Made by a program: the position numbers and the translations under genes | Shown here: piece after piece, positions 49,489 through 58,213 of the stretch | Layout of the letters: each line of letters begins with the position of its first letter | How positions within the stretch are numbered: position 1 is the first letter of the stretch | Notes under the pieces: model-generated | Seen by the model: only the letters and a program-made list of their open reading frames with translations | Database searches by the model: none | What the model was told of the DNA's origin: nothing | Origin: DAHUYF01 sp035945115 | GTDB taxonomy: Bacteria; Pseudomonadota; Alphaproteobacteria; ATCC43930; CGMCC-115725 | Assembly (NCBI GenBank): GCA_035945115.1 | Contig: DASZAN010000201.1 | Span: 85,127-149,126 of the forward strand | Direction of reading: 5' to 3' | DNA length: 64,000 nt

Positions 49489-51906
49489 ATGCGCGAAGAA
49501 GAACAGCATCAGGGGTCGGCGGTCGAGCGTTGGCCGGGCCAGTCCCATTGGGTCTCGAGGCTTTCTCGTACGCCGCTTGCCGAGCTCATGGATGGGGCGG
49601 CGGCGCTTTCGGAAAAGGGCCATGGTCGGCTGGTTTCCTATTCGCGCAAGGTTTTCATCCCCCTTACCAAACTTTGTCGCGATGTCTGCCACTACTGTAC
49701 CTTTGCCGAACGGCCTCATCAGGGTAGCCAGCCCTATCTCACGCCGGATGATGTCTTAGCGATCGCGCGGGCCGGCGCGGCGGCCGGGTGTCATGAGGCA
49801 CTCTTTACCTTGGGCGACAAGCCCGAATTGCGTTACGCCGCTGCGGCCGACGCTCTTCGCCGCATAAACCAGGCGAGTACGCTTTCCTATCTCGCCGAGA
49901 TGTGTGCGCTGGTCGTGCGCGAGACCGGGCTCTTGCCACACATCAATCCCGGCGTGATGACGCAAGCCGACATCACCATGCTTCGTCCCGTCTCCGCCTC
50001 GATGGGGCTCATGCTGGAGAGCGCCTCGGAGCGGCTCTGCGCGCCGGGCGAGGTTCACTATGGTTCGCCTGACAAGGCGCCGCGACTCCGGCTAGAGACC
50101 CTTCGTATCGCTGGCGAAATGCGGGTACCCTTCACGACGGGCATCCTGATCGGCATCGGTGAGACCCGTCAGGAGCGCATCGCGGCACTCGACGCAATTG
50201 CCGACCTCCATCGGCGCTACGGTCATATCCAAGAAGTCATCATTCAGAACTTTCGCGCCAAGCCCGGGACCCGCCGCGCGCGGGCGCCAGAACCGTCGCT
50301 CGAGGACCTGCTGTGGACGATCGCCGCGGCGCGGCTGATCCTCGGCCCGGACATGAACATCCAAGCGCCGCCCAACCTGTCGCCGAGCGGGTATTCGCGC
50401 CTGATCGCCGCGGGAATCAACGATTGGGGCGGCATTTCGCCGGTCACCATCGATCACGTCAATCCAGAAGCGCCCTGGCCGCAAATTGAGGCGCTGCGCA
50501 AGGCAACGGCGGCGGAAGGAAAGATTCTCGTCGAACGCTTGCCGGTCTATCCCCGCTACGTGCGAAGTGCCGCGCACTGGGTCGACGCGCGGGTCACGCC
50601 CTTGTTGTTGCGGCACAGCGATGCCGAAGGTTTTGCCCGCACCGAGGCGTGGGCACCCGGCCTCGCGCTGCCGATCGACCGCGTATCACCGCTGGTCTCA
50701 GAGGTCGACCGCGGCATCTCCGACATCGTGAGGGCCGCAGAACGGGGGATGCGCCTCGACGAGCGGCAAATCACACGTCTCTTCTCTGCGCGCGATATCG
50801 ATTTTGCCTACGTCGTTGCGGCAGCAGATGCGTTGCGGCAGAACGTCACCGGGGACGTCGTTCGTTTCGTCGTCAACCGCAACATCAACTACACCAATAT
50901 CTGTAGTTTTCGTTGCCAGTTCTGCGCCTTTTCTAAAGGCAAGACCGCAGAAGCTCTGCGCGGCGGACCTTACGACCTCGCGCTCGGCGAGATCGTCCGC
51001 CGCGCCGAGGAGGCATGGGCACGCGGTGCCACCGAGGTATGCCTGCAGGGCGGCATACATCCCGAATACAGCGGCGCCACTTATCTTGCGATCTGCCGCG
51101 CTGTACGAGCAGCATTGCCGGAAATCCATATCCATGCCTTCTCGCCGCTCGAGATCGCGCACGGCGCGACCACCTTGCGCATGCCAGTTCCGGAATTTCT
51201 CACGGCGCTCAAGGAAGCTGGGCTCGACACGTTACCTGGAACGGCTGCCGAGATCCTCGATGACGATGTGCGCAAGGTCATCTGCCCCGACAAGGTCACG
51301 ACGCGAGAGTGGCTTCATATTGTCGAATCAGCGCACGCCGTCGGCCTTCCCAGCACCGCCACAATCATGTTCGGCCACATGGAGGACGCTGCGTCATGCT
51401 CGCGCCATCTGTTGGCAATACGGGACCTCCAGGAGCGAACGGGAGGCTTCACCGAGTTTGTGCCGCTGCCTTTTGTCGCCATGGAGGCGCCGCTGTTTCT
51501 CAAGGGACGGGCGCGACGCGGACCGACGGGCCGCGAAGCGGTGCTGATGCACGCCGTTGCCCGGCTTGTGCTCCATCCGCTTATCCAGAACATCCAGACC
51601 TCGTGGGTTAAGATGGGTGTCGACGGTGTGAAGCGCTGCCTTGCGGCAGGTGCCAATGATCTCGGCGGTACCTTGATGAACGAAAGCATCTCGCGCGCCG
51701 CCGGGACGCAACATGGCCAGGAGATGCCACCCGCGGAGATGTGCGCGACGATAGGATCGCTCGGGCGCACGCCAATGCAACGCGATACGCTCTATCGCCC
51801 GGCATCTCCGGAGCGCCAGCGCGCGGCGATCAGTGCGGCGCCGCTGCGGACGGTGGTGCAGACTTCGCCGAGTGATCCAAGAGCGCTCGCCAACGCAATC
51901 CGCTAG
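49489..51906 (+). CDS. fbiC: 7,8-Didemethyl-8-hydroxy-5-deazariboflavin (FO) synthase, CofG-CofH fusion
   Basis: This protein of about 805 aa makes FO, the F420 chromophore, from tyrosine and the flavin precursor using two radical-SAM halves. The CofG half has cysteines 63, 67 and 70 (C-R-D-V-C-H-Y-C). The CofH half has cysteines 472, 476 and 479 (C-S-F-R-C-Q-F-C). The fused architecture is that of actinobacterial FbiC, whereas archaea have separate proteins. The ATG at 49489 is preferred, though without a clear ribosome-binding site; in-frame sequence reaches back to 49426. cofE follows after seven bases. Confidence 0.95.
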   Translation: MREEEQHQGSAVERWPGQSHWVSRLSRTPLAELMDGAAALSEKGHGRLVSYSRKVFIPLTKLCRDVCHYCTFAERPHQGSQPYLTPDDVLAIARAGAAAGCHEALFTLGDKPELRYAAAADALRRINQASTLSYLAEMCALVVRETGLLPHINPGVMTQADITMLRPVSASMGLMLESASERLCAPGEVHYGSPDKAPRLRLETLRIAGEMRVPFTTGILIGIGETRQERIAALDAIADLHRRYGHIQEVIIQNFRAKPGTRRARAPEPSLEDLLWTIAAARLILGPDMNIQAPPNLSPSGYSRLIAAGINDWGGISPVTIDHVNPEAPWPQIEALRKATAAEGKILVERLPVYPRYVRSAAHWVDARVTPLLLRHSDAEGFARTEAWAPGLALPIDRVSPLVSEVDRGISDIVRAAERGMRLDERQITRLFSARDIDFAYVVAAADALRQNVTGDVVRFVVNRNINYTNICSFRCQFCAFSKGKTAEALRGGPYDLALGEIVRRAEEAWARGATEVCLQGGIHPEYSGATYLAICRAVRAALPEIHIHAFSPLEIAHGATTLRMPVPEFLTALKEAGLDTLPGTAAEILDDDVRKVICPDKVTTREWLHIVESAHAVGLPSTATIMFGHMEDAASCSRHLLAIRDLQERTGGFTEFVPLPFVAMEAPLFLKGRARRGPTGREAVLMHAVARLVLHPLIQNIQTSWVKMGVDGVKRCLAAGANDLGGTLMNESISRAAGTQHGQEMPPAEMCATIGSLGRTPMQRDTLYRPASPERQRAAISAAPLRTVVQTSPSDPRALANAIR

Positions 51907-51913
51907 ATGCGCG

Positions 51914-52681
51914 ATGACCGCCCGCTTGATTCTCAGCGCGTTCGAGGGTGTGCCAACGGTCCGGGCCGGTGATGATTTGGCGGGAATCGTGCTCTCGAGC
52001 GCGGCGACTAGCGGCGTCACGCTCGCAGATGGCGATATCGTTGTTGTCGCGCAGAAAATTGTGTCGAAGGCGGAGGGACGCTTCGCGCGCCTCCGCCACG
52101 TCGAGCCCTCCCCGGAAGCACGAAAGATTGCAATGCACACGGGGAAGGATCCGCGGGTGGCCGAGCTCATCCTTCGCGAGTCAACCGAAGTGGTTCGCAT
52201 GCGCCCGGGCGTTATCATCACCGCTCATCGCCTCGGCTTTGTTATGGCCAACGCCGGCATCGATGCATCCAATGTAGAAGATGGGCAGGAGGAAGAGATC
52301 GTTCTGCTGTTGCCGGAGAATCCCGACGAGAGCGCATCACGCCTGCGCCAGCAATTGCAGGCGCGGGCGCACGTCGACGTTGCGGTCATCATCAACGACA
52401 GCTTCGGCCGCGCTTGGCGGTTAGGCACCATCGGGACGGCGATCGGTGTTTCCGGGCTCCCCGCGCTGCTCGATCTGCGTGGCAGTCCTGACCGGACGGG
52501 TCGGCGCTTGCAGGTCACCGAGGTGGGCGTCGCCGACGAGGTCGCAGGCGCAGCGTCGCTGCTCATGGGTCAAGCGGCCGAAGGCCGACCAATCGTTCAT
52601 GTCCGCGGATTTCCATACCCACGCCGCGAGGGGAATGCCGCAGAGCTTGTGCGGCCGAGGGAGGAAGATCTTTTCAGATAG
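51914..52681 (+). CDS. cofE: Coenzyme F420-0:L-glutamate ligase (CofE)
   Basis: This 255-aa enzyme adds glutamate residues to F420-0 with GTP. It shows DGDIVVVAQKIVSKAEGR near 39-56, ILRESTEVVRMRPG near 85-98, the metal-binding VIINDSFGRAWRLGTIGTAIGV (in parts, near 157-178) and the conserved RGSPDRTGRRLQVT. It lacks the FMN nitroreductase domain of FbiB. The ATG at 51914 lies seven bases after the fbiC stop, and the cofD gene follows within twelve bases. Confidence 0.93.
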   Translation: MTARLILSAFEGVPTVRAGDDLAGIVLSSAATSGVTLADGDIVVVAQKIVSKAEGRFARLRHVEPSPEARKIAMHTGKDPRVAELILRESTEVVRMRPGVIITAHRLGFVMANAGIDASNVEDGQEEEIVLLLPENPDESASRLRQQLQARAHVDVAVIINDSFGRAWRLGTIGTAIGVSGLPALLDLRGSPDRTGRRLQVTEVGVADEVAGAASLLMGQAAEGRPIVHVRGFPYPRREGNAAELVRPREEDLFR

Positions 52682-52692
52682 GAAGGACGACT

Positions 52693-53628
52693 ATGATTGT
52701 GGCGCTTGCCGGAGGCGTCGGGGGCGCAAAGCTTGCCGAAGGGCTCGCCGGGTTAATCGGCAGCAAGCTGACCGTGATCGTCAATACCGCCGACGATTTC
52801 GAGCATCTTGGCCTGCCGATCTCGCCCGACCTCGACACCGTCATGTATACGCTCGCCGGAATCGCCAATCGCGAGACCGGTTGGGGGATCGCCGGGGAAA
52901 CCTGGAGCTTCCTTGACCAGGTCGTCCGTTTGGGTGGTCCTTCGTGGTTTCGCCTCGGCGATCGCGATCTTGCGACCCATGCGCTGCGCGCAGTTGCCTT
53001 GCGCTCTGGTCAAAATCTGACGACGGCTACTGCCGACCTCTGCCGCCGACTGGGCATCGCTGCGCGTGTGCTGCCGATGAGCGATGACGCGGTGCGCACG
53101 ATCGTGCACACCGCCGAAGGTGACTTACCGTTTCAGGAGTATTTCGTCGCGCGCAAATGCGACGTTGCCGTCAGCGGTTTCGAGTTTGCCGGTGTCGAAC
53201 GTGCGCGCCCAACCGAGGCCGTTATTGAGGCGCTGAGGGACGACAAACTTGAAGCGATCGTCTTCTGCCCATCCAATCCCTTCGTGAGCATCGACCCCAT
53301 TCTCTCCCTACCGGGGCTCCGGGCGCTGATTGTCGATGCCGGAGTGCCGGTGGTTGCCGTATCGCCGATCATTGCCGGTGCTGCCGTCAAAGGGCCAGCG
53401 GCGAAGATGATGCGGGAGCTCGGCCTCGCACCCACGCCGGTCACAGTGGCACGCCATTATCGGGGCGTCGTGACCGGCTTCGTGATGGATAAGGCCGACG
53501 CGTCTTTTTCAGCCCTTGTGGAGGCGCAGGGAATGGCCGTGCGCGTCACGGACGCATTGATGCGCGATGAAGCGGACCGCCGCCGGCTGGCGCAGCAATG
53601 CCTCGATTTCGCGCGATCGCTTGCGTAG
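52693..53628 (+). CDS. cofD: 2-Phospho-L-lactate transferase-type enzyme (CofD/FbiA)
   Basis: This 311-aa transferase joins FO and the GDP-activated three-carbon acid to give F420-0 or its dehydro or 3-phosphoglycerate variant. It opens IVALAGGVGGAKLAEGLAGL. It has NTADDFEHLGLPISPDLDT (in parts, near 35-53), FRLGDRDLATHALR near 93-106 and PSNPFVSIDPILSLPG near 194-209, all hallmarks of CofD. It is the last of three F420 genes in one operon and converges on an LLM gene with a 46-base gap. Confidence 0.94.
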   Translation: MIVALAGGVGGAKLAEGLAGLIGSKLTVIVNTADDFEHLGLPISPDLDTVMYTLAGIANRETGWGIAGETWSFLDQVVRLGGPSWFRLGDRDLATHALRAVALRSGQNLTTATADLCRRLGIAARVLPMSDDAVRTIVHTAEGDLPFQEYFVARKCDVAVSGFEFAGVERARPTEAVIEALRDDKLEAIVFCPSNPFVSIDPILSLPGLRALIVDAGVPVVAVSPIIAGAAVKGPAAKMMRELGLAPTPVTVARHYRGVVTGFVMDKADASFSALVEAQGMAVRVTDALMRDEADRRRLAQQCLDFARSLA

Positions 53629-53674
53629 GCCCGCACGCCCACAGCCGTTGCGGCGCGGATCTGAAGACAGGCGA

Positions 53675-54532
53675 TTATGAGGAAACAACGTCCTTGAAGC
53701 GCCGCAGTGTGTCGATCTGCGCATCGAAGCTCGCGAGCTTATACATCGGATAGAGCATCACGATATCGGCGCCAAGCCGGCGCCAGCCCTCGGCGCCGGC
53801 CCCCCATTTCTGCGGGTCGGGCTCGCGCATGCGCAGCCATCCCTCGACGCCGAACGTCGCCGGATCCCGTCCGAAGGCCTTCAGATGCCCGCGAAGCGCC
53901 TCGAGCGTTGCCGCGCCCTGCTCGTCGGGCGCCATAATCGGCATCCAGCCGTCGCCAAGCTCGGCGGCGCGCTTCACGACCGCCTCCGACGACCCACCGA
54001 ACCAGATCGGGATCGGACGCTGGATCGGTGCCGGTAGGATGCTGACCTGGCGCAGTGCGTGAAAGCGTCCATCGAAGGTAACGACGTCCTCGCTCCAGAG
54101 CCGGCGCATGACGCGCACCTGCTCCGCCTGCCGCGCGCCGCGCGTCTTCCAGTCGGCGCCCAGCGACTCGTATTCCACATGATTCCAGCCGACGCCGATG
54201 CCCAGGCGCAGCCGCCCCCCGCTCAGAACATCGACTTCGGCCGCTTGCTTGGCGACGAGGCCGGTTTGTCGCTGCGGCAGGATGAGCACGCCGCTCGCGA
54301 GTTTGATGTGCTTCGTTACCGCCGCGAGGAAGGCGAGCGTCGTGAAGGTCTCGTGGAAGGCGTCGGTCTCGTTGTAGATCGGCGTCCAGCCGTCGCGCGA
54401 CTGTGCCCCAAAAACATGGTCGGGGACCTCGATGTGGGCATAGCCCAAATCCTCGGCCGCCTGGGCCCAGTCACGGATTTTCGCGGGATCCCGGCCGATG
54501 TCGCGGGTCGGGAAAAAGGCGCTGAGATGCAT
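53675..54532 (-). CDS. Luciferase-like (LLM) F420-dependent oxidoreductase
   Basis: This 285-aa LLM-class protein is read from the ATG at 54532 (MHLSAFFPTRDIG); the longer open frame upstream shows no family similarity. Segments include IEVPDHVFGAQ near 34-44, LASGVLILPQRQTGLVAKQ near 77-95, LSGGRLRLGIGVGWNHVEYESLG near 102-124 (in parts) and IPIWFGGSSEAVVKRAAELGDGW. It stands between the F420 synthesis operon and the pentose-phosphate operon, on the strand of the latter. The 198 bases upstream hold nothing recognisable. Confidence 0.8.
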   Translation of the reverse strand: MHLSAFFPTRDIGRDPAKIRDWAQAAEDLGYAHIEVPDHVFGAQSRDGWTPIYNETDAFHETFTTLAFLAAVTKHIKLASGVLILPQRQTGLVAKQAAEVDVLSGGRLRLGIGVGWNHVEYESLGADWKTRGARQAEQVRVMRRLWSEDVVTFDGRFHALRQVSILPAPIQRPIPIWFGGSSEAVVKRAAELGDGWMPIMAPDEQGAATLEALRGHLKAFGRDPATFGVEGWLRMREPDPQKWGAGAEGWRRLGADIVMLYPMYKLASFDAQIDTLRRFKDVVSS

Positions 54533-54730
54533 CAGGCGCTCCTGGGGTCGAAGGGAGAACGTAGAGGGCGTCCGTCCAATCTGGCAACACCCCGCCAACA
54601 CGGGCAATCCTCGAAATCGTCCGCCCGGACGTCTGGATTTGGCACAAACGCGAAGAAAGCCTTTTTGATCGACAAAAAGCGCTTTGCGCCAGTACCGACG
54701 ACTCTCCTGATGTCGAAATTTCAATCTCGC

Positions 54731-55960
54731 TCAGCTCGATGAACCGAGCAGCTGGATGATCTCATCGGCGAGCCGGTCGACCGGAGGTCCGATATCAAAG
54801 ATGAGCGGATCTTCATCTGGCCCAGGTTCCTCCAGCGTATCGATCTGGCTGCGCAGCAGGGCGGCGGGCATGAAATGCCCCTCTCGGCCGGCGAGGCGTT
54901 CGGCAATGATCGCGTGGCCGCCGCGCAGATAAATCAGCCTGACCTCTGGACGATCGCCGACAACGATCTTGCGGTAGCTCCGTTTCAAGGCCGAACAAGT
55001 GATGATCCCCGGCTGATGCTTGGTGCGCTGATTGTCGATCCACGCCGCGACGGCTTCGAGCCAGGGCTGGCGGTCGGTATCGGTCAGCGCGATGCCGGCA
55101 TGCATCTTCGCAACGTTGGCCTCCGGATGGAGCCAGTCGCCCTCCTCGAAGGGCCAGCCGAGGCGAGCTGCAAGCGCCTCCGCCACGACGCTTTTCCCCG
55201 AACCCGACACGCCCATGACGACCAACACCGGTGGGCCGCCACGATGAACATGCGGGCTCTCCAGGCGGCGAACGCCGCTGTCATCGGCGAGGAACACCAA
55301 GCTGGCCCGCCCGATGAACAGACCGCTCTCCACGACGCCCACGACCGATCGGATCCGCTCATCGAGGCGCGCCGGATCGGCGATCTCGCCGAAATTGCAG
55401 TCGAGGATCTGATTGCCGCTGTCAGTGACCAGAGGATCGCCCCCTGGCATCACACGAAGGCGCGTGTCCGCGCCAAGCACCTCGAGCGCCGTCTGAGTCG
55501 CCTCGAGCCCGAAGGGCACGACCTCTACCGGCACCGGCGCATGAGCACCGAGGCGGTCAACCAGCTTGGTTTGATCGACGATGATCGCCAGCCGCCGGCT
55601 GTTGGAAGCCACGATCTTCTCGTGCAGCAAGGCGCCGCCAAGCCCTTTGATCAGATTGAGCGTGCCGCGCTCCACCTCGTCGGCGCCATCGATCGTGAGA
55701 TCGATCTGGCGATGCGCGGCGAACGAGGTCAAGGGAAGGCCAAGCCGTGCGGCACGTGCCGCCGTCGCCTTGGAGGTCGGAATTCCCAGGAACCGCAACC
55801 CCTGTTGGTGGCGTCGCGCCAAGGCCTCGAGCGCAAACGCCGCGGTCGAACCGGTGCCGAGCCCGACGACCATGCCGTCGTGGACGAGCCCGACCGCGGC
55901 TTCGGCCGCCGCCCGCTTGAGCGCATCGCGCGCCGTGCCCGAGGAAACGTCTTGCGTCAT
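54731..55960 (-). CDS. Fused ribose-5-phosphate isomerase A / gluconokinase
   Basis: This is one 409-aa polypeptide with two enzyme domains. Residues 5-230 are RpiA: GLGTGSTAAFALEAL (33-47), the active-site IDGADEV (90-96) and KGLGGALLHEK (105-115). Residues 243-405 are a GntK-type gluconokinase: P-loop GVSGSGKS (250-257), GDWLHPEANVAKMHAGIALTD (two parts, 274-294), DRQPWL and TCSALKRSYR (321-330). It would interconvert ribulose 5-phosphate and ribose 5-phosphate and also make 6-phosphogluconate from gluconate, feeding Gnd of the same operon. The ATG overlaps the rpe stop (ATGA). I see no frameshift or stop between the halves, so the fusion looks genuine. Confidence 0.92.
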   Translation of the reverse strand: MTQDVSSGTARDALKRAAAEAAVGLVHDGMVVGLGTGSTAAFALEALARRHQQGLRFLGIPTSKATAARAARLGLPLTSFAAHRQIDLTIDGADEVERGTLNLIKGLGGALLHEKIVASNSRRLAIIVDQTKLVDRLGAHAPVPVEVVPFGLEATQTALEVLGADTRLRVMPGGDPLVTDSGNQILDCNFGEIADPARLDERIRSVVGVVESGLFIGRASLVFLADDSGVRRLESPHVHRGGPPVLVVMGVSGSGKSVVAEALAARLGWPFEEGDWLHPEANVAKMHAGIALTDTDRQPWLEAVAAWIDNQRTKHQPGIITCSALKRSYRKIVVGDRPEVRLIYLRGGHAIIAERLAGREGHFMPAALLRSQIDTLEEPGPDEDPLIFDIGPPVDRLADEIIQLLGSSS

Positions 55961-56640
55961 GAGCTGTCTGCGGCCGCAAGCGCGGCCCGGCGTATGGCGG
56001 CGATCGCGGATGCGTAATCCTTCGTGCCGAAGATCGCCGAGCCAGCGACGATCGCCGTCGCCCCGGCCGCAGCAGCTCGGGCCGCTGTCGTCGCGGTCTC
56101 GCCGCCATCGACCTCGATGACGGGATGGACGCCGCGCTCGGCGCATATCGTGCGAATGCGCCGGACTTTCGGCAGCATTTCCGGCAGAAACGCCTGACCG
56201 CCGAAGCCCGGATTGACGGTCATGACCAGGATCACGTCGCAGAGATGAAGAACATATTCGATCATTTCCGGCGGCGTCGCTGGATCCAGGACCACGCCCG
56301 CTTTCTTGCCGAGGGCGCGAATCTGCGTAAGCACCCGGTGCAAATGAACAGTGGACCCAGGCTCTGCCTGAACGAGGAGATGGTCCGCGCCGGCCTCAGC
56401 GAAAGCAGCGACGTACCGTTCCGGTTCGACGATCATTAGGTGGACATCGAGCGGTTTTGCGGTGCAACCGCGGATCGCCGCGAGCACGACGGGCCCAATC
56501 GTGATGTTCGGGACAAAGCGCCCATCCATCACATCGACATGGATCCAATCGGCCCCAGCCGCATCGACCGCCCGGACCTCTTCTCCGAGGCGCGTGAAGT
56601 CCGCTGACAGCAGCGAAGGCGCGATGATGATCGACGGCAC
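55957..56640 (-). CDS. rpe: Ribulose-phosphate 3-epimerase
   Basis: This 227-aa TIM-barrel enzyme converts ribulose 5-phosphate to xylulose 5-phosphate. It starts at a GTG (56640) one base after the pgl stop. Motifs are IAPSLLSADF (5-14), IHVDVMDGRFVPNITIGP (35-52), LDVHLMIVEP near 66-75, VMTVNPGFGGQAF near 140-152 and EVDGG. All catalytic residues seem present. It lies between pgl and the rpiA-gluconokinase fusion in a tight operon. Confidence 0.94.
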   Translation of the reverse strand: MPSIIIAPSLLSADFTRLGEEVRAVDAAGADWIHVDVMDGRFVPNITIGPVVLAAIRGCTAKPLDVHLMIVEPERYVAAFAEAGADHLLVQAEPGSTVHLHRVLTQIRALGKKAGVVLDPATPPEMIEYVLHLCDVILVMTVNPGFGGQAFLPEMLPKVRRIRTICAERGVHPVIEVDGGETATTAARAAAAGATAIVAGSAIFGTKDYASAIAAIRRAALAAADSS

Positions 56641-56641
56641 C

Positions 56642-57367
56642 TTATGACCCCGTCGCAGCGATGCGATCGACGAACCAGATGAGCTCGCCGACGGGATGAA
56701 CCCGGGCCGCGGGCAAGAGGCTATCACCGGCGCGGATCCGGCTGAGCGCGGCGGCCTTGCCTTTGCCGGACACGAGAAAGGCGACGTACCGGCTGCTCTC
56801 GAGAACGGGATAGGTCAAGGTGATGCGAATTTCCGGGCGCCCATGCAGGACGGCGGCCACCCACCGCTTGCGCTCGTCGAGCAGCTTGTCGCCGGGCAGC
56901 AGCGAGGCGGTGTGCCCGTCTTCGCCGAGCCCCAGCAGCGTGATGTCGAAGAAGGGCCGCGCGGGGTCGAGGGTCGGCGACCCATAGGCCTGCTTGAGGG
57001 TCCGTTCGTAGCGCCGCGCGGCTTCCTCGGGATCGCCGTCCGTCGGAATGGGATGGATATTCTCCGGCGGCACCGGCGCTTTTGCGAACATTGCCTCGCG
57101 CGCCATCCTGTAGTTGCTTTCGGGGTCATCACAGGGAACGAAGCGCTCGTCGCCCCAGAACCACTCGACGCGGTGCCAGGGAAAACGGCTTCTGAACTGA
57201 TCGGAAGCGAGCAGGGCATAGAGCGTCTTCGGTGTCGATCCGCCGGACAGCGCGACGCGGAAGCGCCCTTCCGCCGCCGTTGCCGTCGCGGTCATCCATT
57301 CGGCGACGCGCGCTGCCAGCTTCGGCGGGTCCGCGACAACCTCGATGTGGGTGACCATCGCGTCCAT
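56642..57367 (-). CDS. pgl: 6-Phosphogluconolactonase
   Basis: This 241-aa protein of the DevB/Pgl family hydrolyses 6-phosphogluconolactone. That lactone would come both from Zwf in this operon and from the FGD-like enzyme upstream. It shows ALSGGSTPKTLYALLAS near 39-55, WHRVEWFWGDERFVP near 63-77 and DITLLGLGEDGHTASLLPG near 139-157, all typical. The ATG at 57367 follows AGGAGG closely; a TTG at 57382 would overlap the HAD gene. Confidence 0.93.
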   Translation of the reverse strand: MDAMVTHIEVVADPPKLAARVAEWMTATATAAEGRFRVALSGGSTPKTLYALLASDQFRSRFPWHRVEWFWGDERFVPCDDPESNYRMAREAMFAKAPVPPENIHPIPTDGDPEEAARRYERTLKQAYGSPTLDPARPFFDITLLGLGEDGHTASLLPGDKLLDERKRWVAAVLHGRPEIRITLTYPVLESSRYVAFLVSGKGKAAALSRIRAGDSLLPAARVHPVGELIWFVDRIAATGS

Positions 57368-57374
57368 CGGCCTC

Positions 57375-58193
57375 CTATCCAACCGACGCCAGAACGAAGC
57401 GCTCCATCGCCTTGGCGAAGCCCTCGTCGTTGTATGAATCGGTCGTCATATCGGCCTGCGTTTTGACCTGATCCGAGGCATTGCCCATGGCGATGCTCAT
57501 TCCCGATCGCCTGAACATGAGCACATCATTGGGCTGATCGCCGATGGTCGCGATCTCCGCGGCTGGCACGGCGAGATGCGCCGACAGATAATCGACGACC
57601 GCTCCCTTGTTGGCGTCCTTGTGGGTGATGTCGAGATAGTAGGGCTGCGAGCGGGCCGCTGTCGCGCGATTCTTTAACGCTGCCTGGGCATCGGCCTCGG
57701 CGCGGCGGACGCGCTCGAGATCGTCGCTGATGCCGACGATCTTGGCGACACTGGTGAGCCGGTCATCGAAACTTGCCACGACCTTCGGTTCGAACTTGAC
57801 CGTCCACGCTTCCCGCGCCACATGCGGCGCCTCGCGCTTGGTGATGAGCCAGTCATTGCCGCAATAGACCCAGGCGTCGAGACCATGCCCGCGGATGAGC
57901 TCAAGCGCTTGGCGCGCGATCTCAGGCGCGAGCGTTTTCTGCGCGAGGATCGAGAGGTCCGGCTTGACGAAGAGCCCGCCATTGAAGCCGGCGACAGGCG
58001 CGCTGAGCTCGAGCGCCTCGAACAACATCGCCATCCCCCGCGGTGGGCGACCGCTGGTGATGGCGAAGCGGACAGAGGCACGGTTAAGCGCCTTGACCGC
58101 GGCCTGCGCGCGCGCCGTCAGGATCTTTTCCTCGGTGACGAGCGTGCCGTCGACATCCGCGATCACCAGGGAGATCTTGCGTTTCTCGCGCAT
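57375..58193 (-). CDS. HAD-superfamily (Cof-type) phosphatase
   Basis: This is a 272-aa HAD hydrolase with motif I DVDGTLVTEE near 12-21, motif II ITSGRPPRGM near 43-52, the cap domain in the middle, and motifs III/IV in NKGAVVDYL and IGDQPNDVLMFRRSG near 213-227. The start is set at the ATG 58193, since an earlier ATG at 58232 would overlap zwf. Cof-type enzymes act on sugar phosphates and other small phosphates. Placement within the pentose-phosphate operon suggests a sugar-phosphate substrate, but this is not shown. Confidence 0.85.
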   Translation of the reverse strand: MREKRKISLVIADVDGTLVTEEKILTARAQAAVKALNRASVRFAITSGRPPRGMAMLFEALELSAPVAGFNGGLFVKPDLSILAQKTLAPEIARQALELIRGHGLDAWVYCGNDWLITKREAPHVAREAWTVKFEPKVVASFDDRLTSVAKIVGISDDLERVRRAEADAQAALKNRATAARSQPYYLDITHKDANKGAVVDYLSAHLAVPAAEIATIGDQPNDVLMFRRSGMSIAMGNASDQVKTQADMTTDSYNDEGFAKAMERFVLASVG

Positions 58194-58213
58194 GACTCTT
58201 GCCGCGTTCTCGC

